Of a stretch of DNA of 64,000 nucleotides, positions 1 to 8,016 are shown piece by piece (position 1 is the stretch's first letter; each line of letters opens with the position of its first letter). Position numbers and translations under genes: made by a program. The notes beneath the pieces are model-generated. The model worked only from the letters and a program-made list of their open reading frames with translations. It had not been told where the DNA came from and searched no databases. Where the stretch lies: the NCBI GenBank assembly GCA_029249345.1, contig JAQWHM010000021.1, positions 62,001-126,000 of the forward strand, read 5' to 3'. Origin of the DNA: UBA10348 sp002469915. Lineage in GTDB: Bacteria > Bacteroidota > Rhodothermia > Rhodothermales > UBA10348.

Positions 1-407
1 GCTTATCTGTAGAGCAAAAGGATTCAGATTCTATTTTGGCCGATGCATTTGAGGCGATAATTGGCACCATATACCTAGAACACGGGATAGAGGTCTCTCG
101 TTCGTTCATTGAAAGAACGGGACTCCATACTATCGATCTAGATCAGCTGGCAAGTCGGAAGGACAATCATAAAAGCATCTTATTAGAGTTCGTTCAGGCC
201 GGTCAAAAACAGCAACCCGTTTACTCGGTAGTATCCGAATCAGGCCCAAGCCACGACAAGCGCTTTATTGTGGCTGTACTAGTGGATGATGTCGAATATG
301 GACGTGGAGAAGCCCGAAGTAAGAAGCGAGCAGAACAACATGCCGCGAAGCAGGCATTTGAGACGTTAAAATCAAAGAATTTGAGCGAAGGATTCAAACA
401 ATCTTGA
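1..407 (+). CDS. rnc: Ribonuclease III, C-terminal part (5' end outside window)
   Basis: This is the end of a double-strand-specific endoribonuclease that processes rRNA precursors and structured RNAs in the cytoplasm. The reading frame is open from base 3 without a start codon, so the true start lies before the window. The first visible residues carry the family's second catalytic block (ADAFEAIIGTIYLEHG). About 25 residues later a double-stranded-RNA-binding domain begins (around DNHKSILLEF) and ends in the typical basic, alanine-rich helix (SKKRAEQHAAKQAFETL). gcvP follows 76 bases downstream on the same strand. The family assignment is secure; only the missing N-terminus limits it. Confidence 0.93.
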   Translation, partial: LSVEQKDSDSILADAFEAIIGTIYLEHGIEVSRSFIERTGLHTIDLDQLASRKDNHKSILLEFVQAGQKQQPVYSVVSESGPSHDKRFIVAVLVDDVEYGRGEARSKKRAEQHAAKQAFETLKSKNLSEGFKQS

Positions 408-483
408 ATCTTGGTGACGTAATTTAATCACTTCACGACTCTGTCGCGTCCTGCGGCATTCTCTAGACCCAGTTCCGACTCTT

Positions 484-3342
484 ATGTCCGTTCGTTTGAG
501 TTCTACCGACCTATTTGCTGACCGTCATATCGGTCCTTCTGATTCTGAAGTCCAAGAAATGCTGGCCGTACTCGGCTTAGACAGTCTTGAATCTCTGATT
601 GATCAGACTCTCCCCCCTTCCATTCGGATGTCCGGTGATTTACAATTACCCGAAGCACTGACTGAGCGCCAATTATTGGCCAGAGCAACAGATCTGGCAA
701 ATAAGAATACGATCTTTCGTTCGTATATCGGAATGGGATACAGTGGGACAATCACGCCTCCCGCAGTCCAGCGAGGGATTCTAGAAAACCCTTCTTGGTA
801 CACGCAATACACGCCGTACCAGGCTGAAATTGCGCAGGGTCGGCTTGAAGCGCTTCTGAACTACCAGACCATGGTCATCGATTTGACTGGGATGGAAATT
901 GCCAACGCCAGCCTCCTTGATGAGGGAACGGCAGCGGCCGAGGCCATGATGATGCTTCAGCGACAGATGAAACGCAGCGTTCGCGCGCGTTTCTTTGTGT
1001 CTGCAGAATGTCACCCTCAAACCATATCGGTAATAAAAACGCGCGCGGTCCCGCTTGGTATTGAAGTGGTCATTGGAGATCACCGTACCGTTTCTTTTGA
1101 TGATACCTTCTTTGGCGCACTGGTGCAGTATCCCGCATCCGACGGAGCCGTCTATGACTATTCAGATTTCTGTGAAACCGTACACAAAGAAGGCGCCTTT
1201 GTAATCGTAGCAGCCGACCTTATGAGCCTAGCTCTACTTGCCTCCCCTGCATCCTTCGGAGCAGATGTTGCTGTAGGCTCCACGCAGCGCTTCGGAGTAC
1301 CTATTGGTTTCGGCGGTCCGCACGCTGCTTATTTTGCAACGGGTACAAAGTTCAAAAGACAAATTCCTGGCCGCATTATCGGCGTCTCTGAAGACGCCGA
1401 AGGAAAGCCTGCTCTGCGGATGGCTCTGCAGACTCGTGAGCAACATATTCGCCGGGACAAAGCGACTTCCAATATTTGTACTGCCCAAGTCTTGCTGGCG
1501 GTGATTGCTGGCATGTATGCCGTTTATCATGGCCCATCGGGTATTCGAGCCATTGCGACGCGTATTCATAATGCGACGCGTTTGCTAGCGGCAGCACTTG
1601 CTGATCTTGGGCTAAAAGTCCACCATGGGGATGTATTTGATACGTTGCGCGTCTCCAGCGAGAACATGGAGGCCATACTTAAACATGCTGAGCAGGCAAA
1701 AATAAACCTTCGGTCTTTCGAAGATGGCTCGGTCGGAATTGCGCTAGACGAAACCGTCTTTGAGTCCGATCTAGCCGATCTATTAGAGGTATTTGGGTGC
1801 GTGGATGGGGCTGCCAGAGTGGCCGCTCTTTCCGCTTCAATGGACTCTGGCTATGCTGGTGAGTGCCCGCGTAAGGAGGCATTCATGACGCATCCTGTCT
1901 TTAGTGACCACCATTCTGAGGCGGCGCTAACTCGGTACATGCATAAACTGGCTAAAAAGGATCTTTCCCTGACCACCAGTATGATTGCACTTGGATCGTG
2001 TACCATGAAGCTCAATGCCGTAGCGGAATTGATGCCCATCACGATGCCGGCTTTCAATCAGTTACACCCATTCGCACCAGCCAACCAGGCTGAGGGCTAT
2101 CACGAAATGATGGTAGAGCTGCGGAATTGGCTAAACGAAATAACAGGTTTTAGTGCCACGTCACTCCAGCCAAACTCAGGCGCTTCCGGCGAATATGCAG
2201 GACTGCTCCTCATCCGGGCGTATCATGAAAGTCGAGGAGAAGGAGAGCGCAATATCTGCATTATCCCCTCTTCCGCACATGGCACGAACCCTGCATCCGC
2301 TGTTATGGCAGGAATGAAGGTGGTCGTTGTAGCTTGCGACGATCAGGGAAATATTGACGTCGACGATCTCAATGCTAAGGCCGCTGAAGCTGGAGATCTA
2401 CTCTCTGCGCTCATGATTACCTACCCGTCAACGCACGGTGTATTCGAGGAAACCGTCAAAGATATCTGCGCTACGATTCACTCATACGGTGGTCAGGTCT
2501 ACATGGATGGGGCAAACATGAATGCTCAAGTCGGGCTCTGTCGTCCCGGCGACATCGGCGCTGATGTATGTCACCTAAATCTCCATAAGACGTTTGCCAT
2601 TCCTCACGGTGGAGGAGGTCCCGGTGTGGGACCTATTTGTGCAGCCTCTCACCTGGCTCCCTTTATGCCGGGTCATCCCGTAGTAGAAGCGGGCGGTTCG
2701 ACGGGTCCTGTTGCCGCAGCACCTTTTGGAAGTGCATCTATCCTTCTGATTTCATGGGCCTACATCGCCATGCTCGGTATGGAAGGATTGAAAAAGTCGA
2801 CCCAGATAGCCATTCTGAACGCGAACTATATGGCCCATCAGCTCAGAGAGCACTACGATGTGCTATACACGGGCGCAAACGGTCGAGTAGCTCACGAATA
2901 CATCTTGGATCTGCGGAATCTCCGACAAAATACTGTTCTGACCGAGGTTGATGTCGCCAAACGCCTCATGGACTACGGCTTTCATGCTCCGACCATGTCT
3001 TGGCCGGTCGTGGGTACGGTAATGGTTGAGCCCACTGAAAGTGAAAACAAGGCAGAGCTGGATCGATTTGTCGATGCAATGATTTCCATTCGTGCTGAGA
3101 TTCAAGAAGTTGAACTCGGACTTATCGAAGCCAAAGAAAGCGCCCTCGCAAATGCGCCGCACACGGCAGACGCTGTCATGGCAGATGAATGGAATCAGGC
3201 CTACTCTCGTGAGAAAGCAGCCTTTCCGATATCGTGGTCACGAGAAAATAAATTCTGGCCCTCCGTCCGCCGGATTAATGACGCTCACGGAGATCGAAAC
3301 CTGGTCTGCTCGTGCTTGCCTCTAGCGGCATTTGAAGAATAG
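484..3342 (+). CDS. gcvP: Glycine dehydrogenase (decarboxylating), P-protein of the glycine cleavage system
   Basis: This PLP enzyme decarboxylates glycine and passes the aminomethyl group to the lipoyl arm of H-protein. The 952-residue chain is the usual length of the single-polypeptide (fused alpha-beta) form. The N-terminal half begins with the typical DRHIGPSDSEVQEML segment and holds the TAAAEAMMM block. The C-terminal half carries the PLP lysine in LNLHKTFAIPHGGGGPG (K702) and the SSAHGTNPASA block. The ATG at 484 gives the expected N-terminus. No gcvT or gcvH is visible here, so the remaining subunits must be elsewhere. A convergent HMG-CoA lyase gene ends 21 bases downstream. Confidence 0.97.
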   Translation: MSVRLSSTDLFADRHIGPSDSEVQEMLAVLGLDSLESLIDQTLPPSIRMSGDLQLPEALTERQLLARATDLANKNTIFRSYIGMGYSGTITPPAVQRGILENPSWYTQYTPYQAEIAQGRLEALLNYQTMVIDLTGMEIANASLLDEGTAAAEAMMMLQRQMKRSVRARFFVSAECHPQTISVIKTRAVPLGIEVVIGDHRTVSFDDTFFGALVQYPASDGAVYDYSDFCETVHKEGAFVIVAADLMSLALLASPASFGADVAVGSTQRFGVPIGFGGPHAAYFATGTKFKRQIPGRIIGVSEDAEGKPALRMALQTREQHIRRDKATSNICTAQVLLAVIAGMYAVYHGPSGIRAIATRIHNATRLLAAALADLGLKVHHGDVFDTLRVSSENMEAILKHAEQAKINLRSFEDGSVGIALDETVFESDLADLLEVFGCVDGAARVAALSASMDSGYAGECPRKEAFMTHPVFSDHHSEAALTRYMHKLAKKDLSLTTSMIALGSCTMKLNAVAELMPITMPAFNQLHPFAPANQAEGYHEMMVELRNWLNEITGFSATSLQPNSGASGEYAGLLLIRAYHESRGEGERNICIIPSSAHGTNPASAVMAGMKVVVVACDDQGNIDVDDLNAKAAEAGDLLSALMITYPSTHGVFEETVKDICATIHSYGGQVYMDGANMNAQVGLCRPGDIGADVCHLNLHKTFAIPHGGGGPGVGPICAASHLAPFMPGHPVVEAGGSTGPVAAAPFGSASILLISWAYIAMLGMEGLKKSTQIAILNANYMAHQLREHYDVLYTGANGRVAHEYILDLRNLRQNTVLTEVDVAKRLMDYGFHAPTMSWPVVGTVMVEPTESENKAELDRFVDAMISIRAEIQEVELGLIEAKESALANAPHTADAVMADEWNQAYSREKAAFPISWSRENKFWPSVRRINDAHGDRNLVCSCLPLAAFEE

Positions 3343-3363
3343 CCGCTTCTAGACGGACTTCTA

Positions 3364-4248
3364 CTAGTAAAGTCGATACATTTTTCCGGACAGGTCCCGT
3401 TCGAGAAAGTCGGAGACCTGCCTACTTGTCGCAGCGACAATCGCGTTGTCAATACCATGCTGTATCCCTAACTGATCGAGTAAATAGACGGTGTCTTCAG
3501 TTGCCACGTTACCCGTAGCTCCGGGAATGAATGGACACCCACCGAGGCCGCCCAAAGACGTATCAAAGCGATCCACCCCCATCTCGAGCGCGGCAGTAAT
3601 ATTCGCAATGCCTAATCCTCGGGTATCGTGGAGATGAAGAACCAATGGTACGGAGGAGACCGAACGCACCGCATCGATGACCTCCTGAATAGAGTCTGGG
3701 TTAGCCATTCCGGTTGAATCCGCGAGTGAAAAAGATGCTAGCCCCGAATCTGCGAATCGATGAGCCATCTTAATGATGCGCTCCAGTGGAGTATCGCCTG
3801 GAGCCCGATATCCCCAAACGGTCTGTACGTTTAACTGCACCTCGAGACCGGCATCCACTCCAAGCCGAATCATTTTTTCAGCCTGTAAAACTCCCTCCTC
3901 AACGCTCATATTAGCGTTGTCAATTCCATGCTGTTCATTGGTTGCAATGGAAAGATCTACGCCCTTGAGTCCGGATGCAGCCGCTCGCTCTACGCCTTTT
4001 GTATTGAGAGCAAGTCCCGTCATCGTGCACGGTCCATCCAAAAGAGCAGCTACTACTTGTTCTGCATCAGCCATCTGAGGTACGTTTCTCGGATGAACGA
4101 ATGACGTGACCTGAATTCGGGGGATACCGGCACGTATAAGATTCCGAATCAGGCTAATTTTAAGCTCAGTAGGAATATTTTTGGCTTCGAACTGGAATCC
4201 ATCTCGCGGACCTACTTCGCACAATTCAACATGGACTGGACGACTCAT
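3364..4248 (-). CDS. mvaB: Hydroxymethylglutaryl-CoA lyase
   Basis: This enzyme cleaves HMG-CoA to acetyl-CoA and acetoacetate, the last step of leucine breakdown. At 294 residues it has the usual length of a TIM-barrel lyase of the HMGL-like family. Visible active-site blocks are GPRDGFQ (13-19, catalytic Arg/Asp), HLHDTRGLG (205-213, metal-binding histidines) and the family signature GGLGGCPFIPGATGNVATED (233-252), with the catalytic cysteine at 238. That cysteine motif separates it from isopropylmalate and citramalate synthases. It stands alone and divergent from the M1 peptidase, with no other leucine-degradation genes beside it. The gene symbol follows bacterial usage for this enzyme. 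Confidence 0.92.
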   Translation of the reverse strand: MSRPVHVELCEVGPRDGFQFEAKNIPTELKISLIRNLIRAGIPRIQVTSFVHPRNVPQMADAEQVVAALLDGPCTMTGLALNTKGVERAAASGLKGVDLSIATNEQHGIDNANMSVEEGVLQAEKMIRLGVDAGLEVQLNVQTVWGYRAPGDTPLERIIKMAHRFADSGLASFSLADSTGMANPDSIQEVIDAVRSVSSVPLVLHLHDTRGLGIANITAALEMGVDRFDTSLGGLGGCPFIPGATGNVATEDTVYLLDQLGIQHGIDNAIVAATSRQVSDFLERDLSGKMYRLY

Positions 4249-4347
4249 GATGCAGACTTCCCTTACAAATTTTTACGTAACAATCCGTATAGTACAACCG
4301 TCAAGACTGCGACACCAATCGGTAATCTCCAATAACCGGTATCCACT

Positions 4348-6327
4348 ATGAGTCGTTTTTTAAACGTATCTGTTCTTCTCGTTTGCTTTGCCCTCGCATT
4401 TCTTACCACGTCCACACGGGCCCAGACCACCACTTCTGAAGAAGCCCTTTCAGAGCGCAGAGTTTCTTACCGCATGAATGTGCAATTAGACCCCGAAGCC
4501 AAGACCGTATCGGGTACCCAGCGCCTTACCTGGCGAAATCCTGATTCCGTGCCAGTCGATGAACTTCAATTTCACCTCTATTTAAACGCGTTCAAGAACA
4601 ACAACTCGACGTTCATGAAGGAAAGTGGTGGCATGCACCGAGGAAATGCAGCTAAAGACGACAACCCTTGGGGAGGCATCAATATTTCTAGCATGCGGAT
4701 TGCTGATGATACGGGTGATTTTCAGCCAGGAATTCCATCCCCACCAAATTTTGATCTAACGGATCGTATTCAGTTCATCCAACCCGATGACGGAAACACA
4801 GAGGATGAAACGGTCATATCTGTCTCCCTTCCACAATCTGTAGCTCCGGGGGAAACGGTCGCCCTCGACATTGTTTTTGAAAGCCAGTTGCCAGAGATCG
4901 TTGCCAGAACGGGATGGAAAATAGCGGATACTGGAAATCCCTTTTTCTTTGTGGGACAATGGTTTCCAAAGATTGCGGTATATGAAATTCCCGGCCAACG
5001 ATATGTCCCTCTGGATGCTGAGAAGGGAGTTTGGAATGCCCATCAATTCCATGCTAACAGTGAGTTTTATGCCGATTTTGGTACCTACGATGTGACCATG
5101 ACGGTTCCTGAAGATTATGTGCTCGGAGCCTCAGGCGTCCGAGAAGAGGAGTCTACTGTGGACGGGATGAAAACATTACGCTACTTGGCGGACGATGTAC
5201 ACGACTTTGCATGGACAGCTAGCCCGGACTATTTGTCTTACGAGCAGCAGTGGCGACATGTATCCATTCGCGCGCTCATACGCCCCGCCCATGAAGGACA
5301 GGCACAACGCCATATCGACGCTGCGATTACCGCACTCGAACGCTACGACGAATGGGTAGGGGCATATCCATACACCACATTGACGGTAGTCGACGGTGTG
5401 GGTGGCAGCAATGGAATGGAGTATCCGACCTTGATCACAGCTGGCACTGCATACGGCCTGCCGGAGTGGATTCGACCACTCGAACTGGTGACTATCCACG
5501 AATTCGGTCATCAGTATTTTTACGGTCTACTTGCCAGCAACGAGTTTGAAGAAGCTTGGCTGGACGAAGGAATGAATTCCTACATCGAAACACGCATCAT
5601 GGATGATGCTTACGGAGAGGGTTCAGTCATGGAAATTGGAGGCCTGAAGGTCGGCGACATTGCGGTTCAGCGGCTGGCCTATGTCAAAAACGATCCAAGC
5701 AAAGGCGCACTCTATACCCGCTCTTGGGAATACACTATGGGCGACTACAGCAAGTCGTCCTACAGCAAACCAGCAACCGTAATGAATACGCTGGAGCGAT
5801 ATTGGGGCTGGGACATGCAGAAAACATTCCTCAGGACCTACTACGATACGTGGCGCTTCAATCATCCAACAACCAGAGATCTTCAACAGGTGGCCGAAGA
5901 GGTATCTGGAGAAGATCTGGACTGGTTTTTTAACCAATTTGTATATGGCACAGCCGTAGTAGATTACTCAGTCGAGTCCATATCTAATTCTCGTCAAGAG
6001 GACGACTCCTATTCATCTAGCGTCCGGATTCGTAGGCAAAGTGATGGGGTTTTCCCTGTCTCCATCCAGATCCGATACGAAGACGGATCCTTGGAGGAGG
6101 TTGAGTGGACGGGAAAAGAACAATGGAAGGACTTTCAATTCAAAGGCGAAACGCGGGTTGCGGAAGCGTTTGTTGATCCTGAGTTTAACGTACTGCTCGA
6201 TATTAATAGACTGAATAACCGGAAAGTCATACCTACAGAAGCCAGCAATGCATTTGCCAGACGAGCTCAACTGCGTACAGCTGCTTTCCTCCAGAAAATG
6301 TTTTTCGTTCTGGGCGGAATCCTTTGA
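4348..6327 (+). CDS. Secreted M1-family zinc metallopeptidase
   Basis: The 659-residue protein is predicted to be an exported aminopeptidase-type zinc protease. A signal peptide occupies about residues 1-26 (hydrophobic stretch ending in STRAQ). An M1-like beta-sandwich follows, then a gluzincin domain with HEFGH at 384-388 and the third zinc ligand E407 in WLDEGMNSY. The 18-residue spacing between the last histidine and this glutamate matches M1. The classical GAMEN exopeptidase motif is replaced by a GGSNGMEYPTLI-like segment, as in many Bacteroidota M1 relatives. It starts about 100 bases from the divergent HMG-CoA lyase, and a membrane-protein gene follows after 52 bases. The exact substrate is unknown. 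Confidence 0.9.
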   Translation: MSRFLNVSVLLVCFALAFLTTSTRAQTTTSEEALSERRVSYRMNVQLDPEAKTVSGTQRLTWRNPDSVPVDELQFHLYLNAFKNNNSTFMKESGGMHRGNAAKDDNPWGGINISSMRIADDTGDFQPGIPSPPNFDLTDRIQFIQPDDGNTEDETVISVSLPQSVAPGETVALDIVFESQLPEIVARTGWKIADTGNPFFFVGQWFPKIAVYEIPGQRYVPLDAEKGVWNAHQFHANSEFYADFGTYDVTMTVPEDYVLGASGVREEESTVDGMKTLRYLADDVHDFAWTASPDYLSYEQQWRHVSIRALIRPAHEGQAQRHIDAAITALERYDEWVGAYPYTTLTVVDGVGGSNGMEYPTLITAGTAYGLPEWIRPLELVTIHEFGHQYFYGLLASNEFEEAWLDEGMNSYIETRIMDDAYGEGSVMEIGGLKVGDIAVQRLAYVKNDPSKGALYTRSWEYTMGDYSKSSYSKPATVMNTLERYWGWDMQKTFLRTYYDTWRFNHPTTRDLQQVAEEVSGEDLDWFFNQFVYGTAVVDYSVESISNSRQEDDSYSSSVRIRRQSDGVFPVSIQIRYEDGSLEEVEWTGKEQWKDFQFKGETRVAEAFVDPEFNVLLDINRLNNRKVIPTEASNAFARRAQLRTAAFLQKMFFVLGGIL

Positions 6328-6379
6328 GGTCATGCCACCTCTAAATCACCATCTGTTTTGTTTATAATCGCACGTTGAT

Positions 6380-7237
6380 ATGCCTCTCCAATACCTTTCT
6401 AACGGCTTCTCTTCAGCCCGATCACGACCCAAACTGGCTGCCATTCTTTACGTAGCCAATTTGGCGCTAGGTCTAATTGTCTCTATCCCATTGTTTGTGG
6501 CGTTTGCGCAAGCGACAGCAGAATCAGGATATGGTCCTGAGTTGGCTGAAAATTTTGACCTCTCGATATGGGCTGATATTGTCGAACAATCGGGCCCTGT
6601 ATTTCAATCCTTGATCAGTCAATTACTGTGGATTCTACCGTTGCTGTTCCTGTGGAAAGTGGCTTCCTCAGTCGGTCTTGTTCACGCTCTGAGCAAGGGC
6701 GGTGGTCATTCGTTCTGGCAGGGAATTGGCAAATACACTGGGAAGGCTTTTGTCCTCGGTCTCCTTTACCTCGTCCCAGCCGTAGTGCTCCTCATCGGGA
6801 TCATCCTTTTTGCAGCCATTTTAGGCGGTCTATTTACGGGCGAAGTGGGCTCCTTCTGGGTACAATTTGTCTTTACTCCGCTAGTCCTATTCCTGGGATT
6901 CGCATTCATAGACATGATGCATGATTTCGGGCGAATGGAGCTGGTACTCGGCCGAAAAGGAATTATGGATAGCTGGTTTGCGGGGATGAAATGGCCCTTA
7001 CAGTCCGGTGCAGCAAATTCCGTCTATATCTCTTGGATGATGATAGGCTTGGTGGTCCTTCTATTTACGTTTGGAATCGACTTCGGAATGGGTGGCATTT
7101 TCTTAGCCTTCGTCATGCAGCAGCTGTTCCTATTTGCGCGCGCCATGGTAACGGTGAGTTGGATAGGCAGCGAAGTGTATGTGTATGAGGCAGAAGCTCC
7201 TGTTCCTGTTTCGGAAGACGAAGACACGACTTACTAA
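6380..7237 (+). CDS. Integral membrane protein of unknown function
   Basis: I do not recognise a named family. The 285-residue protein has about six to seven hydrophobic segments, near residues 18-42, 75-95, 128-160, 165-185, 218-240 and 245-268. A soluble acidic loop containing SGYGPELAENFDLS lies after the first segment, and the C-terminus is acidic (EAPVPVSEDEDTTY). The overall look resembles DUF4013- or glycerophosphoryl-diester-phosphodiesterase-type membrane domains, but this is only a resemblance. It follows the M1 peptidase after 52 bases and may share its transcript. A very strong hairpin ends the unit 22 bases after the stop. Confidence 0.75.
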   Translation: MPLQYLSNGFSSARSRPKLAAILYVANLALGLIVSIPLFVAFAQATAESGYGPELAENFDLSIWADIVEQSGPVFQSLISQLLWILPLLFLWKVASSVGLVHALSKGGGHSFWQGIGKYTGKAFVLGLLYLVPAVVLLIGIILFAAILGGLFTGEVGSFWVQFVFTPLVLFLGFAFIDMMHDFGRMELVLGRKGIMDSWFAGMKWPLQSGAANSVYISWMMIGLVVLLFTFGIDFGMGGIFLAFVMQQLFLFARAMVTVSWIGSEVYVYEAEAPVPVSEDEDTTY

Positions 7238-7259
7238 GGAAAGTAGGTGCATACAAGAA

Positions 7260-7308
7260 CGCGGGGGGCGGAACCTTGCGATCTTTGATCGCTGTTCCGC
7301 CCCCCGCG
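7260..7308 (+). terminator. Strong extended hairpin, likely terminator of the M1 peptidase/membrane-protein unit
   Basis: Perfect 15-base arms lie at 7260-7274 and 7294-7308 (CGCGGGGGGCGGAAC and its complement). Inside the 19-base loop a second perfect stem nests (GCGATC ttt GATCGC, 7278-7292). The element begins 22 bases after the membrane-protein stop and is followed only by a weak T-rich tail (TATTTGCT). Termination is the simplest reading, although the stacked double stem is more elaborate than usual. Confidence 0.75.
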
Positions 7309-7466
7309 TATTTGCTGAAGAGCTGTGGTCCCCGCCCCACCCACCAAGAAAAAACAGGGGCCACAAAAGCTGGAGGAGGTAGCTAATTACATCTTCAGTA
7401 TCAAGCTTATGTTCTTAGACCATTCTGGACTCTAGAGCGCATATTGGCATTAGCGCTCTACACCAT
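7309..7466. other. Non-coding spacer with a second interrupted hairpin and an orphan Shine-Dalgarno-like sequence
   Basis: No credible gene is visible. An imperfect stem pairs 7321-7333 with 7357-7371 (AGC-TGTGG-CCCC against GGGG-CCACA-GCT) around an A-rich loop. It is followed by GGAGGAGGT (7372-7380), which has no usable ORF behind it. A third small dyad (TAGAGCGC / GCGCTCTA, 7433-7440 and 7453-7460) lies just past the stop of the leftward small ORF and could be its terminator, but it lacks a T-run. Confidence 0.45.
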
Positions 7467-7661
7467 CTAGGCCACGTGACGTGGCGTATAGAGTTCGGTC
7501 AAGAATCGGGTATATGCCTTGCGCTCTACCGACGATATCCCTTGTTGATCGATCGTTTTCATGATCTTCCCCCAAGTTTTCTCATCAATCTGACCTTGCA
7601 AGTAGCGGGCCAGGAGCATTGAAAATGATTTCGTAGGTACGTTATTTAGAGCAATTTGCAT
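7467..7661 (-). CDS. Hypothetical 64-residue protein
   Basis: The family is not recognised. The frame is open upstream to 7712, but the ATG at 7661 is preferred because a good GGGAGG ribosome binding site precedes it by about ten bases. The resulting protein (MQIALNNVPTKSFSMLLARY... to the C-terminus LYTPRHVA) looks like a small soluble, mostly helical, slightly basic protein without cysteines or a signal peptide. It sits alone in a gene-poor patch between the hairpin region and the class V aminotransferase. Coding status rests on the ribosome binding site and plausible composition only. Confidence 0.5.
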   Translation of the reverse strand: MQIALNNVPTKSFSMLLARYLQGQIDEKTWGKIMKTIDQQGISSVERKAYTRFLTELYTPRHVA

Positions 7662-8016
7662 GTCGGCATATCCTCCCGAGTCTGTTGTCGTGTGTTGGTG
7701 TGTCCTATGCACGAATTCGAATGAACTACCCGGAATAATGCGAAGACCGTGCCGGATTTCCCTAATGACTCAAAAAGTGCCCTATTCATAACCCGCCGCT
7801 GTGTAAACAGCTGAATGAATTTCGTTCTTCAATCCTTCGTTTAAGCGATTACAGTACCTAAAAAACGCTCAATAAGGCTGATTACGGTCCAATCGCCCTT
7901 CGCGTTGATATTTTGATCGAGGTGTTAGACACCGAAAAAGGGGCGGAAAAATTGTCCAAAAGGTGTTCACTTTTTCCTTCAGTGTGACCGAGAACGAGGA
8001 CAATGCAGTCGACAAG
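7662..8016. other. 355-base stretch without a recognisable gene
   Basis: No ORF with coding character is seen. Two small perfect dyads are present: GCTGT gtaa ACAGC at 7798-7811 and GGTGT tag ACACC at 7921-7933. A looser pairing near 7962-7992 (GGTGTTCAC with GTGTGACC) lies just past the aminotransferase stop and may help end the rpoN operon on the minus strand. The part adjoining 7661 probably holds the promoter of the small leftward ORF. Confidence 0.4.

Noticed and set aside
7425..7495. tRNA-like stretch on the minus strand (GGCCTAGATGGTGTAGAGCGC resembles a D-arm)
   Set aside because: No T-arm GTTC box, no acceptor pairing and no proper anticodon stem could be found, so the similarity is limited to a D-arm-like string that also forms the small TAGAGCGC dyad.
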